A stretch of 64,000 nt of DNA from a virus, in the IMG/VR virus record IMGVR_UViG_3300024312_000003, positions 62,001 to 126,000 of that record. One strand, written 5' to 3'. How positions within the stretch are numbered: position 1 is the stretch's first letter; every line of letters starts with the position of its first letter. The notes under the pieces are model-generated. The model did no database searches. It worked only from the letters and a program-made list of their open reading frames with translations, and was not told the DNA's origin. Positions 33,173 to 42,500 of the stretch are shown here, in pieces. Both the position numbers and the translations under genes were made by a program.

Positions 33173-33440
33173 TCCGACTATTTCCTTGAATCAGTTTATA
33201 AACACTATTTGGAATTTCTTCACCAAAATGATTTCGGTAGATGTTATCAAACACTCTGGTTCTAATCAACCTTGTCTTTGCGATTTTAGCAGACGAAGAG
33301 TAAGCATCTGGAATATATAACAACTCCGATACGGCATGTGCTTTACAGAAAATTAAATCAAGAAGTAAATTCCATGATAGTTTAATCATGGGAGTTTTTT
33401 CTTTATGTTCGTCGTTTATCATTTCTGGAATTTCTTGCAT
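33165..33440 (-). CDS. Hypothetical protein, 91 aa
   Basis: A helical protein with a basic middle (SSSAKIAKTRLIRTRVFDNI). It is the first gene after tRNA-Asn and a strong stem-loop, and is coupled to the next gene by overlap. Unrecognised. Confidence 0.65.
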   Translation of the reverse strand: MQEIPEMINDEHKEKTPMIKLSWNLLLDLIFCKAHAVSELLYIPDAYSSSAKIAKTRLIRTRVFDNIYRNHFGEEIPNSVYKLIQGNSRNE

Positions 33441-33464
33441 TATAATTTCCTAGATACGTCATAA

Positions 33465-33495
33465 ATAGGTAGTGTGGACTATCCACACTACCTAT
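33465..33495 (-). terminator. Inverted repeat after tRNA-Asn
   Basis: ATAGGTAGTGTGG pairs with CCACACTACCTAT around a short loop, 5 bases beyond the tRNA-Asn 3' end on the minus strand. It probably ends the tRNA transcript. Confidence 0.65.
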
Positions 33496-33499
33496 GAAT

Positions 33500-33575
33500 T
33501 GGCTCCTCGACCTGGGCTCGAACCAGGGACCTGCGGATTAACAGTCCGACGCTCTACCAACTGAGCTATCGAGGA
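33500..33575 (-). tRNA. tRNA-Asn (GTT)
   Basis: A complete 76-base cloverleaf: acceptor TCCTCGA/TCGAGGA, D-arm with AGTTGGTAGAGC, anticodon loop CTGTTAA (anticodon GTT), T-loop TTCGAGC and encoded CCA. Confidence 0.95.
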
Positions 33576-33582
33576 ATGGCTA

Positions 33583-33780
33583 TCAATATTTAATCAGATA
33601 TGGACCAAATGTTCCAGTACAAACAATATATCTGATTTTTCGTATATCGTAATATTTCTTCTTGATATTAAATCTTGCTTTATCAGCCAGAATTACCATC
33701 TCAAACAATGGAGCAATTACGAGTACAACTAAAATGTTCATCACTAATTTAAAAATCAGCTCTTTTAGTCGATTCACCAT
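33583..33780 (-). CDS. Small membrane protein, 65 aa
   Basis: A hydrophobic segment near residues 12-32 (LVMNILVVLVIAPLFEMVIL) is flanked by basic residues. This predicts a single membrane helix with a basic C-terminal side. Its ATG overlaps the stop of the preceding gene (ATGGTGA). Unrecognised. Confidence 0.65.
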   Translation of the reverse strand: MVNRLKELIFKLVMNILVVLVIAPLFEMVILADKARFNIKKKYYDIRKIRYIVCTGTFGPYLIKY

Positions 33781-34334
33781 TTGAGATAATCAGGTAAGAG
33801 TATTTGTGATTCTTGAGATGGTTTGAATTCAATCCCGAACTTCTTGAGATTGGATATCTGTTGTTCGTCTCCGAACTTTTTAGAACTATCCCAAGCCCAT
33901 TGAAGTAGACCTTGTCTCTGAACAGGTCTACAATCTTTATTCTTCAGATCACAATTTGCATTGATCTGACCCATGTGGCGAGCAACGAATGAACGCCATC
34001 TACCTATTTGCCATTTGTCTTCTTTCTCCAGTCTTCGACCGTAGAAATACTTAGCATACCATTCCCACCAACCTAATGGAGAATCCTTCGTAGTCCAACC
34101 ATTCTTCTCCCATTCTTTAAGGGACTGTCTTGATTTTACTCCGAAGTGATTTTTCTCAACATCAGGTTCTTTACTTCTAGGAAATACGTTAGGATGTTTA
34201 TACCAAGAAGCAGGTAATCCTTTTATGGCTACGTTATAATGACAATCCATGAATACACCTAAATCCAACATTTCTTCAGGAGTATAGCATGGATAGAAAG
34301 ATGTATTCCATGTATCTGAATTCTTTACCTTCAT
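33774..34334 (-). CDS. Conserved phage-type protein, 186 aa
   Basis: It contains YTPEEMLDLGVFMDCHYN, HFGVKSRQSLKEWEKNGW, LGWWEWYAKYFYGRR and CRPVQRQGLLQWAWDS. This order (W-rich GRR motif followed by QRQ-LLQWA) recurs in uncharacterised proteins of large phages and other large DNA viruses. No function is known. It lies between tRNA-Leu and tRNA-Asn. Confidence 0.75.
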   Translation of the reverse strand: MKVKNSDTWNTSFYPCYTPEEMLDLGVFMDCHYNVAIKGLPASWYKHPNVFPRSKEPDVEKNHFGVKSRQSLKEWEKNGWTTKDSPLGWWEWYAKYFYGRRLEKEDKWQIGRWRSFVARHMGQINANCDLKNKDCRPVQRQGLLQWAWDSSKKFGDEQQISNLKKFGIEFKPSQESQILLPDYLKW

Positions 34335-34379
34335 GACTCTTTCCCATAAATGTTATTCATAAGAAAGATGTGTAGTTTC

Positions 34380-34464
34380 TGGTGGCCGGGACGGGGGTCG
34401 AACCCGTATACCCTAAAGCGGGGGATTTTAAGTCCCCTGTGTCTACCAATTTCACCACCCGGCC
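34380..34464 (-). tRNA. tRNA-Leu (TAA)
   Basis: An 85-base class II tRNA: acceptor GGCCGGG/CCCGGCC, D-loop AAATTGGTAGAC, anticodon loop CTTAAAA (anticodon TAA), long variable arm, T-loop TTCGACC and encoded CCA. Confidence 0.95.
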
Positions 34465-34475
34465 ATCTTCACTAC

Positions 34476-34497
34476 ATAAGTTAAATGACTTATGTAA
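34476..34497 (-). terminator. Stem-loop before tRNA-Leu
   Basis: ACATAAGT pairs with ACTTATGT around a six-base loop, between the regulator gene stop at 34527 and the tRNA. It may end the regulator transcript. Confidence 0.45.
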
Positions 34498-34526
34498 ATT
34501 AATACCTAAGTCATTTTAGTAATATA

Positions 34527-35240
34527 TCATTGAATTTTGTTTAAAACATTATTCTTTACACAATGTTCGTAAAATTCTTCAGATATGAGTATCTCTCTGC
34601 CGTCCTTTATAACTAATCCGTTTTGTTGAAATTTCTTGAAAACCCTAGAAGCCATTTCTCTTGAACAAGACGATAGTTCAGATATTTTACTAATCGTCAT
34701 GTTTCCCATGGTAATTACTCCTATTTTTCTTTCAGAGTATCTACCTATCGAAACCATTATTCTTTCTTCAACATTTAATGCTGGTAAAATAGCCGATCTT
34801 GTAATTATCTTATTATTTAAATTAGCCAGTTCAGAATAAATGGCGTTTCTGAATTGTCTATTAACATTCATCATGTCTGCTATAACTGATGATGGTATTT
34901 TTACAACATCGGTATTTTGAATACATCTAATATCAGTAATTGATTTTGTTTGACCAATTACGCTTCTTAGATTTATAACTTCTAGCATTGAGTAGAAATC
35001 AATTACCGACTTTCTATTGTATTTAGGTTCTTTTCTGATCTCAGAATAAAGAACAGTCATACTGGCTTCTACTTTACCATTTAGTATAAAAAATAGATTT
35101 GAATTATCTTCATCTTTTTCAATGATTAATTCATTCCTAGCATATTTTGTCTTTATCAAATTTTTAGCAATTTGATCTAATTCCAATGCAGTTAGGTTTT
35201 GAAATAAATGATTTCTTTTAAGAACGTCTTGAATTTTCAT
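34527..35240 (-). CDS. CRP/FNR-family transcription regulator, 237 aa
   Basis: The N-terminal 130 residues show the cyclic-nucleotide-binding-like beta-roll of this family (LFQNLTALELDQIA, then NLFFILNGKVEAS), a long dimer helix follows, and a winged HTH ends the protein (MTISKISELSSCSREMASRVF, then FKKFQQNGLVI). No FNR cysteine cluster is visible in the first residues, and the usual cAMP phosphate-binding RxS motif is not obvious, so the ligand is unknown. A phage copy may redirect host or phage promoters. It stands alone between an intrinsic-type terminator and tRNA-Leu, so it has its own promoter. Confidence 0.88.
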   Translation of the reverse strand: MKIQDVLKRNHLFQNLTALELDQIAKNLIKTKYARNELIIEKDEDNSNLFFILNGKVEASMTVLYSEIRKEPKYNRKSVIDFYSMLEVINLRSVIGQTKSITDIRCIQNTDVVKIPSSVIADMMNVNRQFRNAIYSELANLNNKIITRSAILPALNVEERIMVSIGRYSERKIGVITMGNMTISKISELSSCSREMASRVFKKFQQNGLVIKDGREILISEEFYEHCVKNNVLNKIQ

Positions 35241-35299
35241 AATAGAATGTTTATATAGTTAGAGTATAAATACGGCATAATAAATCAATTATAGGTAAT

Positions 35300-35332
35300 A
35301 AAAAAGTACAGGATTATATCCTGTACTTTTTT
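35300..35332. terminator. Bidirectional intrinsic terminator
   Basis: AAAAAAGTACAGGAT pairs with its complement, which ends in TTTTTT on either strand. It ends the 35348-35782 transcript on the minus strand. The 60 bases between it and the regulator start carry AT-rich promoter-like sequence only. Confidence 0.75.
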
Positions 35333-35347
35333 ATTTATTTTAATGTT

Positions 35348-35782
35348 TTAACTTTTATTCAATTTAAGACCAAAAGAACCATACGGTCTCCATCCTGCGT
35401 AAAAGCTATATTTTCCCTTATAGCTTATAAGAGGTAGTGGAAATTTAATAGTAGGAGTGGGAGTAATATGGAATGTCCATTTATTTGGAGTACCCCATTC
35501 GGCTGTAGAATACACTGTTCTTGCGTGATCAGCAATACCGATTGTATAAAAGCAAAGATTGTGAGCGGGATTTCGAAGCCACCAAAGTATTGCTAACTTT
35601 AGAGTCTTATCCCGGCCTTTTCTCCAATTGTCATCACCATAATAGCCATCGTCATCATTTCCAAATATAGCCCAAAATGGATACAGTCGTTGGATGAAGT
35701 TTCTATCTATCTTTCTTCGCGCAGGTAATGTTTCTACATGAGGAAATATTTTAATAAAAATAGATTGGATTAATTTAAACAT
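35348..35782 (-). CDS. DUF7338-like phage protein, 144 aa
   Basis: It contains PARRKIDRNFIQRLYPFWAI, NDDDGYYGD, LAILWWLRNPAHNLCFYTIG and a final FYAGWRPYGSFGLKL. This set is typical of a small phage family (DUF7338) often found among lysis or tail-end genes. The WWLRNP-HNL segment is hydrophobic and may touch the membrane. Biochemical role unknown. Confidence 0.75.
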   Translation of the reverse strand: MFKLIQSIFIKIFPHVETLPARRKIDRNFIQRLYPFWAIFGNDDDGYYGDDNWRKGRDKTLKLAILWWLRNPAHNLCFYTIGIADHARTVYSTAEWGTPNKWTFHITPTPTIKFPLPLISYKGKYSFYAGWRPYGSFGLKLNKS

Positions 35783-35805
35783 GTTTATTCTTTCTTTTCA
35801 AAAAA

Positions 35806-35833
35806 CATAAAGAGGGGAATTCCCCTCTTTATG
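35806..35833 (-). terminator. Terminator after adhesin gene 3
   Basis: A perfect 28-base palindrome, CATAAAGAGGGGAA and its complement, stands 4 bases beyond the stop at 35837 and is followed on the minus strand by TTTTT. Nearly the same element follows the other two giant genes. Confidence 0.75.
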
Positions 35834-35836
35834 CCG

Positions 35837-38800
35837 TTATAACCAATATTCCCCGGAAGGATTATAAGTCCAATAATCAACTCTTGTCATTTCGTCAGAT
35901 CCTGAATTCATTGTAAAACCAGGGTGACCGCCGGACAGCGGAGTTGGATCAGTGTAAGTTGTAAACAGAACACCGTTTATATAAACCTCAAAGGTATCGT
36001 TAGCAGTAGGTACAACTTTAAGAATTGTATCGGCTGTTAAAGTATAAGGTATTGATGTTTGTTCAACCCAATTTCTGGTTATTCTTAAATTAGAAGAATT
36101 GAAGAAGAATCCATAAGCTTGAGTCATTGTTGCTCTGAGCACAGCACCAACTTCAAAATTGAATGTGGTTTGAAGCGGTTGTTTTATCCTCATTTCTACT
36201 TGGGACATCGGACCTGTTTCAGCATCTACAAACCAGCAGTATCCTCCGGCGTTTTTAGAAACATAACTGCCTCTAAGATATCCTTCTCCATCGCAATAGA
36301 AATAGTCTAAAGCTGGATAACTACCGAAGGCTAAAGAGCCAGCCCATCTAGAATCTAATGTTCTAACAGCAGTACCTGATGAAGCTGAGAAATTAAACTT
36401 TCTATAAGCGTCCGGATCAGCTGTGGCTGCCTTAACATAAACAGTTTCAGAGTACTCAGACCACGATTCTCCTATAGAGTTCGTCGCAGTAATTAAACAT
36501 CTTAGTCCAGCACCAACCATATCTAGCGTTGGGGTAGTCTCGTAAGTGTTTTGACCTATCAGTAAAGTATTACCAGCATACCACTGATAGGTGTAACCAA
36601 CAGGACTGTTCGTCCATGTACCAGTTGTTACTCTTACTGGGAATCCGGATTGTTTAGATCCAGATATTGTTGCCAAAGTAACAATTTGAGGAGTGGTAGC
36701 CGATACAATAACTATACCTGCTGATATGGCTGTAGTTAAGCCGGCATCGTTAACTGCTGTTTCTACGAAATAAACCTCATAACCTATATCGTCGTTGGTA
36801 CTAGTGTATGTATCGCTAGTTTCACCGACAATTAAAGAAGATATTCCGTTTAATTTTCGCATCCATTGAATTGTACTTGAATCAGCTTTAGGACTATATC
36901 TGGCCTTATTAGCTGTTAGTACATTTCCTATTACTCTGTTACCGGTGACATAAGCTTGCGAAATAGCTTTAGGGGGAGGCATCTCCATATAAGGATAATT
37001 GATGGGATCTCCTTGTGGAGTAAGTCCTCTTTCAGTTATCATTGGATGATACTGCGCGTTTAGATTGTAATAAACGCTTGTGGGTAGCAGACTTACATCA
37101 TCATCATCGTAAGATACAAAGCCGGGATCGACATCTTGATTAGTGATGTTTAGATCCACTAAAGATCCTTTATAAGAAATACCCTGTAGAACAGATATGC
37201 CATCTCTGTTTGCAGTAGCTGGATCATAAGCCGTAGGCACAACGTTTCTTGCAAAGTTCGTATCGCTAGCTTCTAATACCCCAGCGTACGCAAAGAAACC
37301 TAACTTGGGAAGTTTACCAGTTGGAGTTCTTTTACCAGAGTAAAGTATGTTATTCTTAGCATAGAACTTCATTGGTTCTCTGGTATTCCATGCGCTGAAT
37401 AATGAGGAATTAAAACTATCGTAATAAACGTTATTAAAGAAACCGGAAGATGAGTCGGCTCTTATTGCGACGACATTCTTATAAAAGAAAACAATGCCCC
37501 CGCCAGTTACTTGATTGTGCTCTGAATAGAACGGACCATCGCCGTGACCTATTACATTAGCAACATTGTCCATGAAGAATGTATTGCCGTAAATGTAAGG
37601 GAAATTAGCTAACTTAATTCCAAATACATCAGTAATAGTTAGAGCATCCACATACGTTGCTTGAGGCTCTCTTAAAGATATGCAGTTTTGTGGACCAGAG
37701 CGAATATGGTTGTATCTGAATATCTGACCAGTCGATCTATCTTTGATAGAGTCGCCTGCGTTACCGTTCTTATTTGCACCTATGTAGTTGAATTCATAAA
37801 TGGTGTTAGTTGATTCAGAATAACTATTGTGCGTACCGGTATCACCAACTTCACCATTATCATAGATGTAGTTAAAGAGTATATGTAAATTCTTTAGCTG
37901 AAATCTAGGACCGTTATTAGGATTAGAGTTAGCAAATATACCACAACTATTATCGTGAATTTCACAACCAGAAATGGTAATGTAATCCCCACCCATGACC
38001 TTAATGCCAGCGCTGAAATGACCCCAACGTGTTTGTTGGCCATACATGTTGATAAATTCATTATCCTTATAGGCGGCCGTAATCTTTAGTCCATGGATAT
38101 GGATGTATCCTGGCCGATAAGATGTACTAGCACCGATACCTAATGGTTGAATGATGTTAATTAAACCAGCCCCAGTGTGGGTATCGTTAAGTCTGGAATT
38201 AACCGGATCGTTTTCAGCTCCGATACCATTTAGTTCAGGTAATTGACCTTGTGGTCCTCTGACTCCAATGATTTCAATCCATCTGGTTATTTCACCCCTA
38301 ACATGTACTGGTAGTACGTGTCTGTAAGGTTGTGCTCTCCAATAAACAAATACTCTATCACCAGGTCTGAGGTTTAACCAAGGAACTTCGCTTAATTCAG
38401 CATATTCCATTCCTGGACCTACTCTGAAATCATAACTTGTTAAATCAACACCGATTCGGTTTGGAAGAACGTGATAGTACTTCCAATTTATGTCAGTTAT
38501 ATCGACTGCATTGAAAACAGGCTGATCTCTTAAATTAAAAGGATTAGGAGCTATCTGTCCTGGTGTAAATTCACCATTGCGATACTTCTTAAACCAAGTT
38601 ATGGTATCTTGTCTGGTTGGCACTGGTGGCAATATACTCATGATTAAGTTAGCGTTAGATTCACTAACTCCATCACTTATTCGATACGTCACCATTGGAA
38701 TAAGACCGTAATAACCATTGGTTGGACTTACAGACCAGGCGCCATTTGAATCTAATGAGAATAAACCGGCAGCTCCAAAATCAATAACATCCCCAGGCTG

Positions 38801-39463
38801 ATATGTGGTGGCATGACCTGAAACCGTAAGAGACACCACTGTCAGTGGAGATCCTTCGTAATCAAAGTCGTTAGTTAAGACATTGCCGGTAGAAGTTACA
38901 TTAGGTGGTAATGCAACAGAATCAGTCATACCGACAGGACCTTGATTGGTGCCTGTTATGTTAATTGTTAGCTTTTCTAATTTAGAACCAGTTGATCTAG
39001 CATCCAATACTCTGTAGTAAATTTCTTCACTTGCGACCTGTCCTTGAGTCAGAGCACTACCTGCAGATCCAATTGTAAAAATCCAAGCACCGTCGCTGTT
39101 TAGTCTGAAAGTTCCATAAACGGTATTGAAAGTAGTACCAACAGAACGATTTCCTCCAGAATAAACTATTTCATTAACGGATATGAAATCTCCCTCTGGA
39201 TCGCTATCGTTGGTTAAAACGTTGCCTGTTATTATTCTATTTGCATCAATAAGAGTTGCGGTATCCGGATTAGTAACCGGCATTTTATTAATGTTCTGTA
39301 ATTGCTGGAATACTGAGTTACCGGCAATTGGTTTTACTTCTCCGTTTGGATACTTTATGTATAAAGTTTCAGTAACAAAAGAATATCCTAATTCTTTCAA
39401 TAATAGATCTGACGGATCAGGCTGTGCCTTTGTCTCCGAAGATCTTATGGTAAATCTACTCAT
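35837..39463 (-). CDS. Tail-fibre/adhesin-like protein 3, 1208 aa
   Basis: The start is at 39463 (MSRFTIRSSETK), with AAGGACGATC upstream. Domains in order: a short N-terminal block shared by all three giant proteins (DPSDLLLKELGYSF, YPNGEVKPI); two cadherin/VCBS-like repeats (GNVLTNDSDPEGDF and GNVLTNDFDYEGSP); a DFRVGPGMEYAE block followed by a right-handed beta-helix with pectate-lyase-like repeats; an Ig-like domain (TGTWTNSPVGYTYQWYAG); and a C-terminal LamG-like part ending VYINGVLF...PLSGGHPGF. The N-terminal block probably binds the virion and the rest touches the cell surface. Catalytic residues for sugar cleavage cannot be told by eye. Confidence 0.8.
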   Translation of the reverse strand: MSRFTIRSSETKAQPDPSDLLLKELGYSFVTETLYIKYPNGEVKPIAGNSVFQQLQNINKMPVTNPDTATLIDANRIITGNVLTNDSDPEGDFISVNEIVYSGGNRSVGTTFNTVYGTFRLNSDGAWIFTIGSAGSALTQGQVASEEIYYRVLDARSTGSKLEKLTINITGTNQGPVGMTDSVALPPNVTSTGNVLTNDFDYEGSPLTVVSLTVSGHATTYQPGDVIDFGAAGLFSLDSNGAWSVSPTNGYYGLIPMVTYRISDGVSESNANLIMSILPPVPTRQDTITWFKKYRNGEFTPGQIAPNPFNLRDQPVFNAVDITDINWKYYHVLPNRIGVDLTSYDFRVGPGMEYAELSEVPWLNLRPGDRVFVYWRAQPYRHVLPVHVRGEITRWIEIIGVRGPQGQLPELNGIGAENDPVNSRLNDTHTGAGLINIIQPLGIGASTSYRPGYIHIHGLKITAAYKDNEFINMYGQQTRWGHFSAGIKVMGGDYITISGCEIHDNSCGIFANSNPNNGPRFQLKNLHILFNYIYDNGEVGDTGTHNSYSESTNTIYEFNYIGANKNGNAGDSIKDRSTGQIFRYNHIRSGPQNCISLREPQATYVDALTITDVFGIKLANFPYIYGNTFFMDNVANVIGHGDGPFYSEHNQVTGGGIVFFYKNVVAIRADSSSGFFNNVYYDSFNSSLFSAWNTREPMKFYAKNNILYSGKRTPTGKLPKLGFFAYAGVLEASDTNFARNVVPTAYDPATANRDGISVLQGISYKGSLVDLNITNQDVDPGFVSYDDDDVSLLPTSVYYNLNAQYHPMITERGLTPQGDPINYPYMEMPPPKAISQAYVTGNRVIGNVLTANKARYSPKADSSTIQWMRKLNGISSLIVGETSDTYTSTNDDIGYEVYFVETAVNDAGLTTAISAGIVIVSATTPQIVTLATISGSKQSGFPVRVTTGTWTNSPVGYTYQWYAGNTLLIGQNTYETTPTLDMVGAGLRCLITATNSIGESWSEYSETVYVKAATADPDAYRKFNFSASSGTAVRTLDSRWAGSLAFGSYPALDYFYCDGEGYLRGSYVSKNAGGYCWFVDAETGPMSQVEMRIKQPLQTTFNFEVGAVLRATMTQAYGFFFNSSNLRITRNWVEQTSIPYTLTADTILKVVPTANDTFEVYINGVLFTTYTDPTPLSGGHPGFTMNSGSDEMTRVDYWTYNPSGEYWL

Positions 39464-39518
39464 GATCGTCCTTGTTTTTTGGGTTGACTGTATCACACAC
39501 GATACTTCAAAAAATACA

Positions 39519-39548
39519 GCATAAAGAGGGGAGATCCCCTCTTTATGC
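39519..39548 (-). terminator. Terminator after adhesin gene 2
   Basis: GCATAAAGAGGGG pairs with CCCCTCTTTATGC around a short loop, reaching to the edge of the stop at 39550. The stem is nearly the same as those at 35806 and 46610. Confidence 0.7.
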
Positions 39549-39549
39549 T

Positions 39550-42500
39550 TTAGGCGTTATCAGTCCAGTATGTGAATTCATTAGGTAAGTCGTTATCGCC
39601 TATACCTATTGACAATCCAGGATACCCTCCAGACAATGGGGAAGGATCATCATAAGTACTGAGTAATGCATCATTTACATAAATGCTGATGACACTACCA
39701 GATCTAGTTGCTCTTAGCTTATTAAGAGTTGCTTGACCATGATTCCATGCATTGATATAAGTTCCATTGCGATGGAGAGTTACCTCAGTTGTACCGCAAT
39801 TTATTTCATATCCTTGCACAGCATCAAAGTTCAAGACTACTCCTAAATTACCGCCAGAGTTCCTGAAGTTCATTCCTATTTCAACAGACACATTATTGCC
39901 TTGAGAATTTTCATACCAAGCTACACCACCATTCCAAAGTGAAACGTATGAGGCAGTTAATGCTCCATTCCCAGTACAGAAACAGTAATCGTGAGGATAT
40001 TGTCCTGCAGTTTGTCTGCTGTTCCACTTGGAATTTAGAGTCTTAAGACTGGTTCCATTTAATGCGCTGAAATTAAACTTACCAGTGGCATCAGGGTCAG
40101 TTATGGCCGTTATAACCGTTATCAGATTAGAGTCAGCTTCACCAAATTCACCACCAGAATTAGTTGCTTTAATTCTAGCAAAAATACTCTTTCCAATATA
40201 AGAATTGTCTGGAGTAAATGAAGTTGAAGTCTGTCCTGCTATTAGTGTTGAACTACCGTTGGTCTCTCTAACATACCACTGAACAGCGTAACTAATTGGA
40301 GTATTGGTCCAGTTACCATTATTACTTACAGTAACAGCAGAACCACTCTGACCACTTCCAGTTATAGTCGGTGCTGTTGTATTTTGAGGAGTAGTGGTTG
40401 TGGCTATATGGAATAAATCCGATTCAGATACAATGGTAGTCGATCCATAATGGAAAGTACATCTGAATTTAAGATCCATACCTCCGTCATCACTCACAAC
40501 TGTGTAGCTTAATGATGTCTGTCCGGCAATAGGATTTGTTCCACGATACCATTGATAATCAACAGAATCAAACTGAGGGCCTATTATTGCAGGTATTGCG
40601 GTGAGTACTGATCCAATTCCATGCGAGCCAGTTATACTCGGAACAGCATGAACAACAGGTGTTCTTTTCTTACCATAGGGTGCTTGTACTGGTAATCCTA
40701 ATGGCGTTAGTGCTCTAAGAATGACTTCGTTTTTGTGCGCCCCGTTTAAAGTAAAATACGGGCTCGTATTCATTATGCTAAAGTCATTATTTTGAATACT
40801 AGCAAATCCTGGATCAGCATTACTTAACGTTACATTCAGATCAGTTAGAGTTCCAGTGTATGGATTACCTTGGTTAACACTACCCGCATTTGGAGTTGCA
40901 GCTGGGTTAATCTCAGTAGGTTTAAAACTGTTTGTGAAATTGGAATAGAAATCAGCAATACCCTGATATCGGAAAGCCGAGAAAGGAGGAACAGTTCCGC
41001 CTTGAGTAGCTGCCTTAGAGTAATACAAATTATTGTAAGAAACTCCGGTTTGTAATGTTCTGGTATTCCAGAAATCAAATGTCGGAACCCCACCAGCATC
41101 GGTGTGTGCGCCAGCATAATCATATCCCGCTGCATCAAAATTAGCAACGCAGATATTATTGTAGAAGAAACACTTACCGTTTCCTCTTACTTGATTTTCG
41201 AATCCACCATATACGAAAATACCATCGCCGTGAGCAACCATACTTGCTTCGTTTATGAACTCAAATTGATTTGCATAAACGTAACTATAGTTAGCACAAT
41301 TAACTCCTAAAGAGTCTACTTGAGTAAAGCCTATGCTAACAGTTGCTTGTGGATCACGCAAAGACATTGCATTTGCAGAGCCGCTCTTGAAATAATTGTA
41401 TCGGAAAATATGTCCAGTCGATCTATCTTTGATCGAATCACCGGCATTACCTGGTTTATTAGGTTCAAAGTAGTTAAATTCATAAATCATACTTATTGCT
41501 TCAGTGTATGAATTATGAGTACCATAAGCCTCCTGTCCAGTCGCACCGTTATTGCCAAAACGATTAAACAACATATGGCAGAATCTAGACACCAATCTTT
41601 CTCCGTTACCTGGAGTTGAATTGATGAATACTCCAATTCCGTTATCATGGAAATAACAACCGGAAACAATCAGATAATCAACTCCAGCGACCTTGATACC
41701 GGCTACAAACTCACCCCAATCTTTATTAGCACCGGTGTAGTCCGTTATTCTTGAAGGAGTCATTGTATTTCTAATTTCTAAACCATGGATATGGATATAA
41801 CCTGGTTTAAAGAAATTATTAGACCTACCGTCTAGTGGTGGTACGATAACTATCATACCTGAACTAGAGTGAGTGCTGTTCAAAGAACTTGTACTGGCTA
41901 CTTCAATAGCGTTTGTTGCGTCCAATATTGGTTTGTTACCGTTAGAATCTTTAACACCAATAATTTCAATCCACTTTGCAGACGTTCCTCTGTTTTGCAG
42001 AGTGATAACATGATTATACGGCGTGGCTCTATAGTAGACAAATACTCTATCACCAGGAAGCAATTTATCCCAAGGAATATCTCCGATTTCAGCATATTCC
42101 ATTCCTGGACCTACTCTGAAGTCAAGACAGCTGGAATCAGCAGCATTTCTATTTGGGAACCATGGTCTATAGTCCCAATCTGGATAGGTCCAATTTACAG
42201 CGTATGATGGATCGACTCTTACTTGAACTGGATTGGTAGCAATGTTTACCGGGGTAACGTCACCATTCTCATATTGATTAAACCAATTAACAGCTTGAGT
42301 ATATTCGTTACTAACGTTAGGCAAGACAGTAACAACAATGCTTCCAGAAGTAACTGTCGCATTTCCATCTGTTACCGAGTACTGTATTGTTGGGAAGTAA
42401 CCAGAATAATCAGGATCGGCAGTAATAGACCACGTTCCATTAGCATTTACTGTAACACTACCAACGTCAGTTAAATTAACTGTAGAACCCGGAGTTCTGT

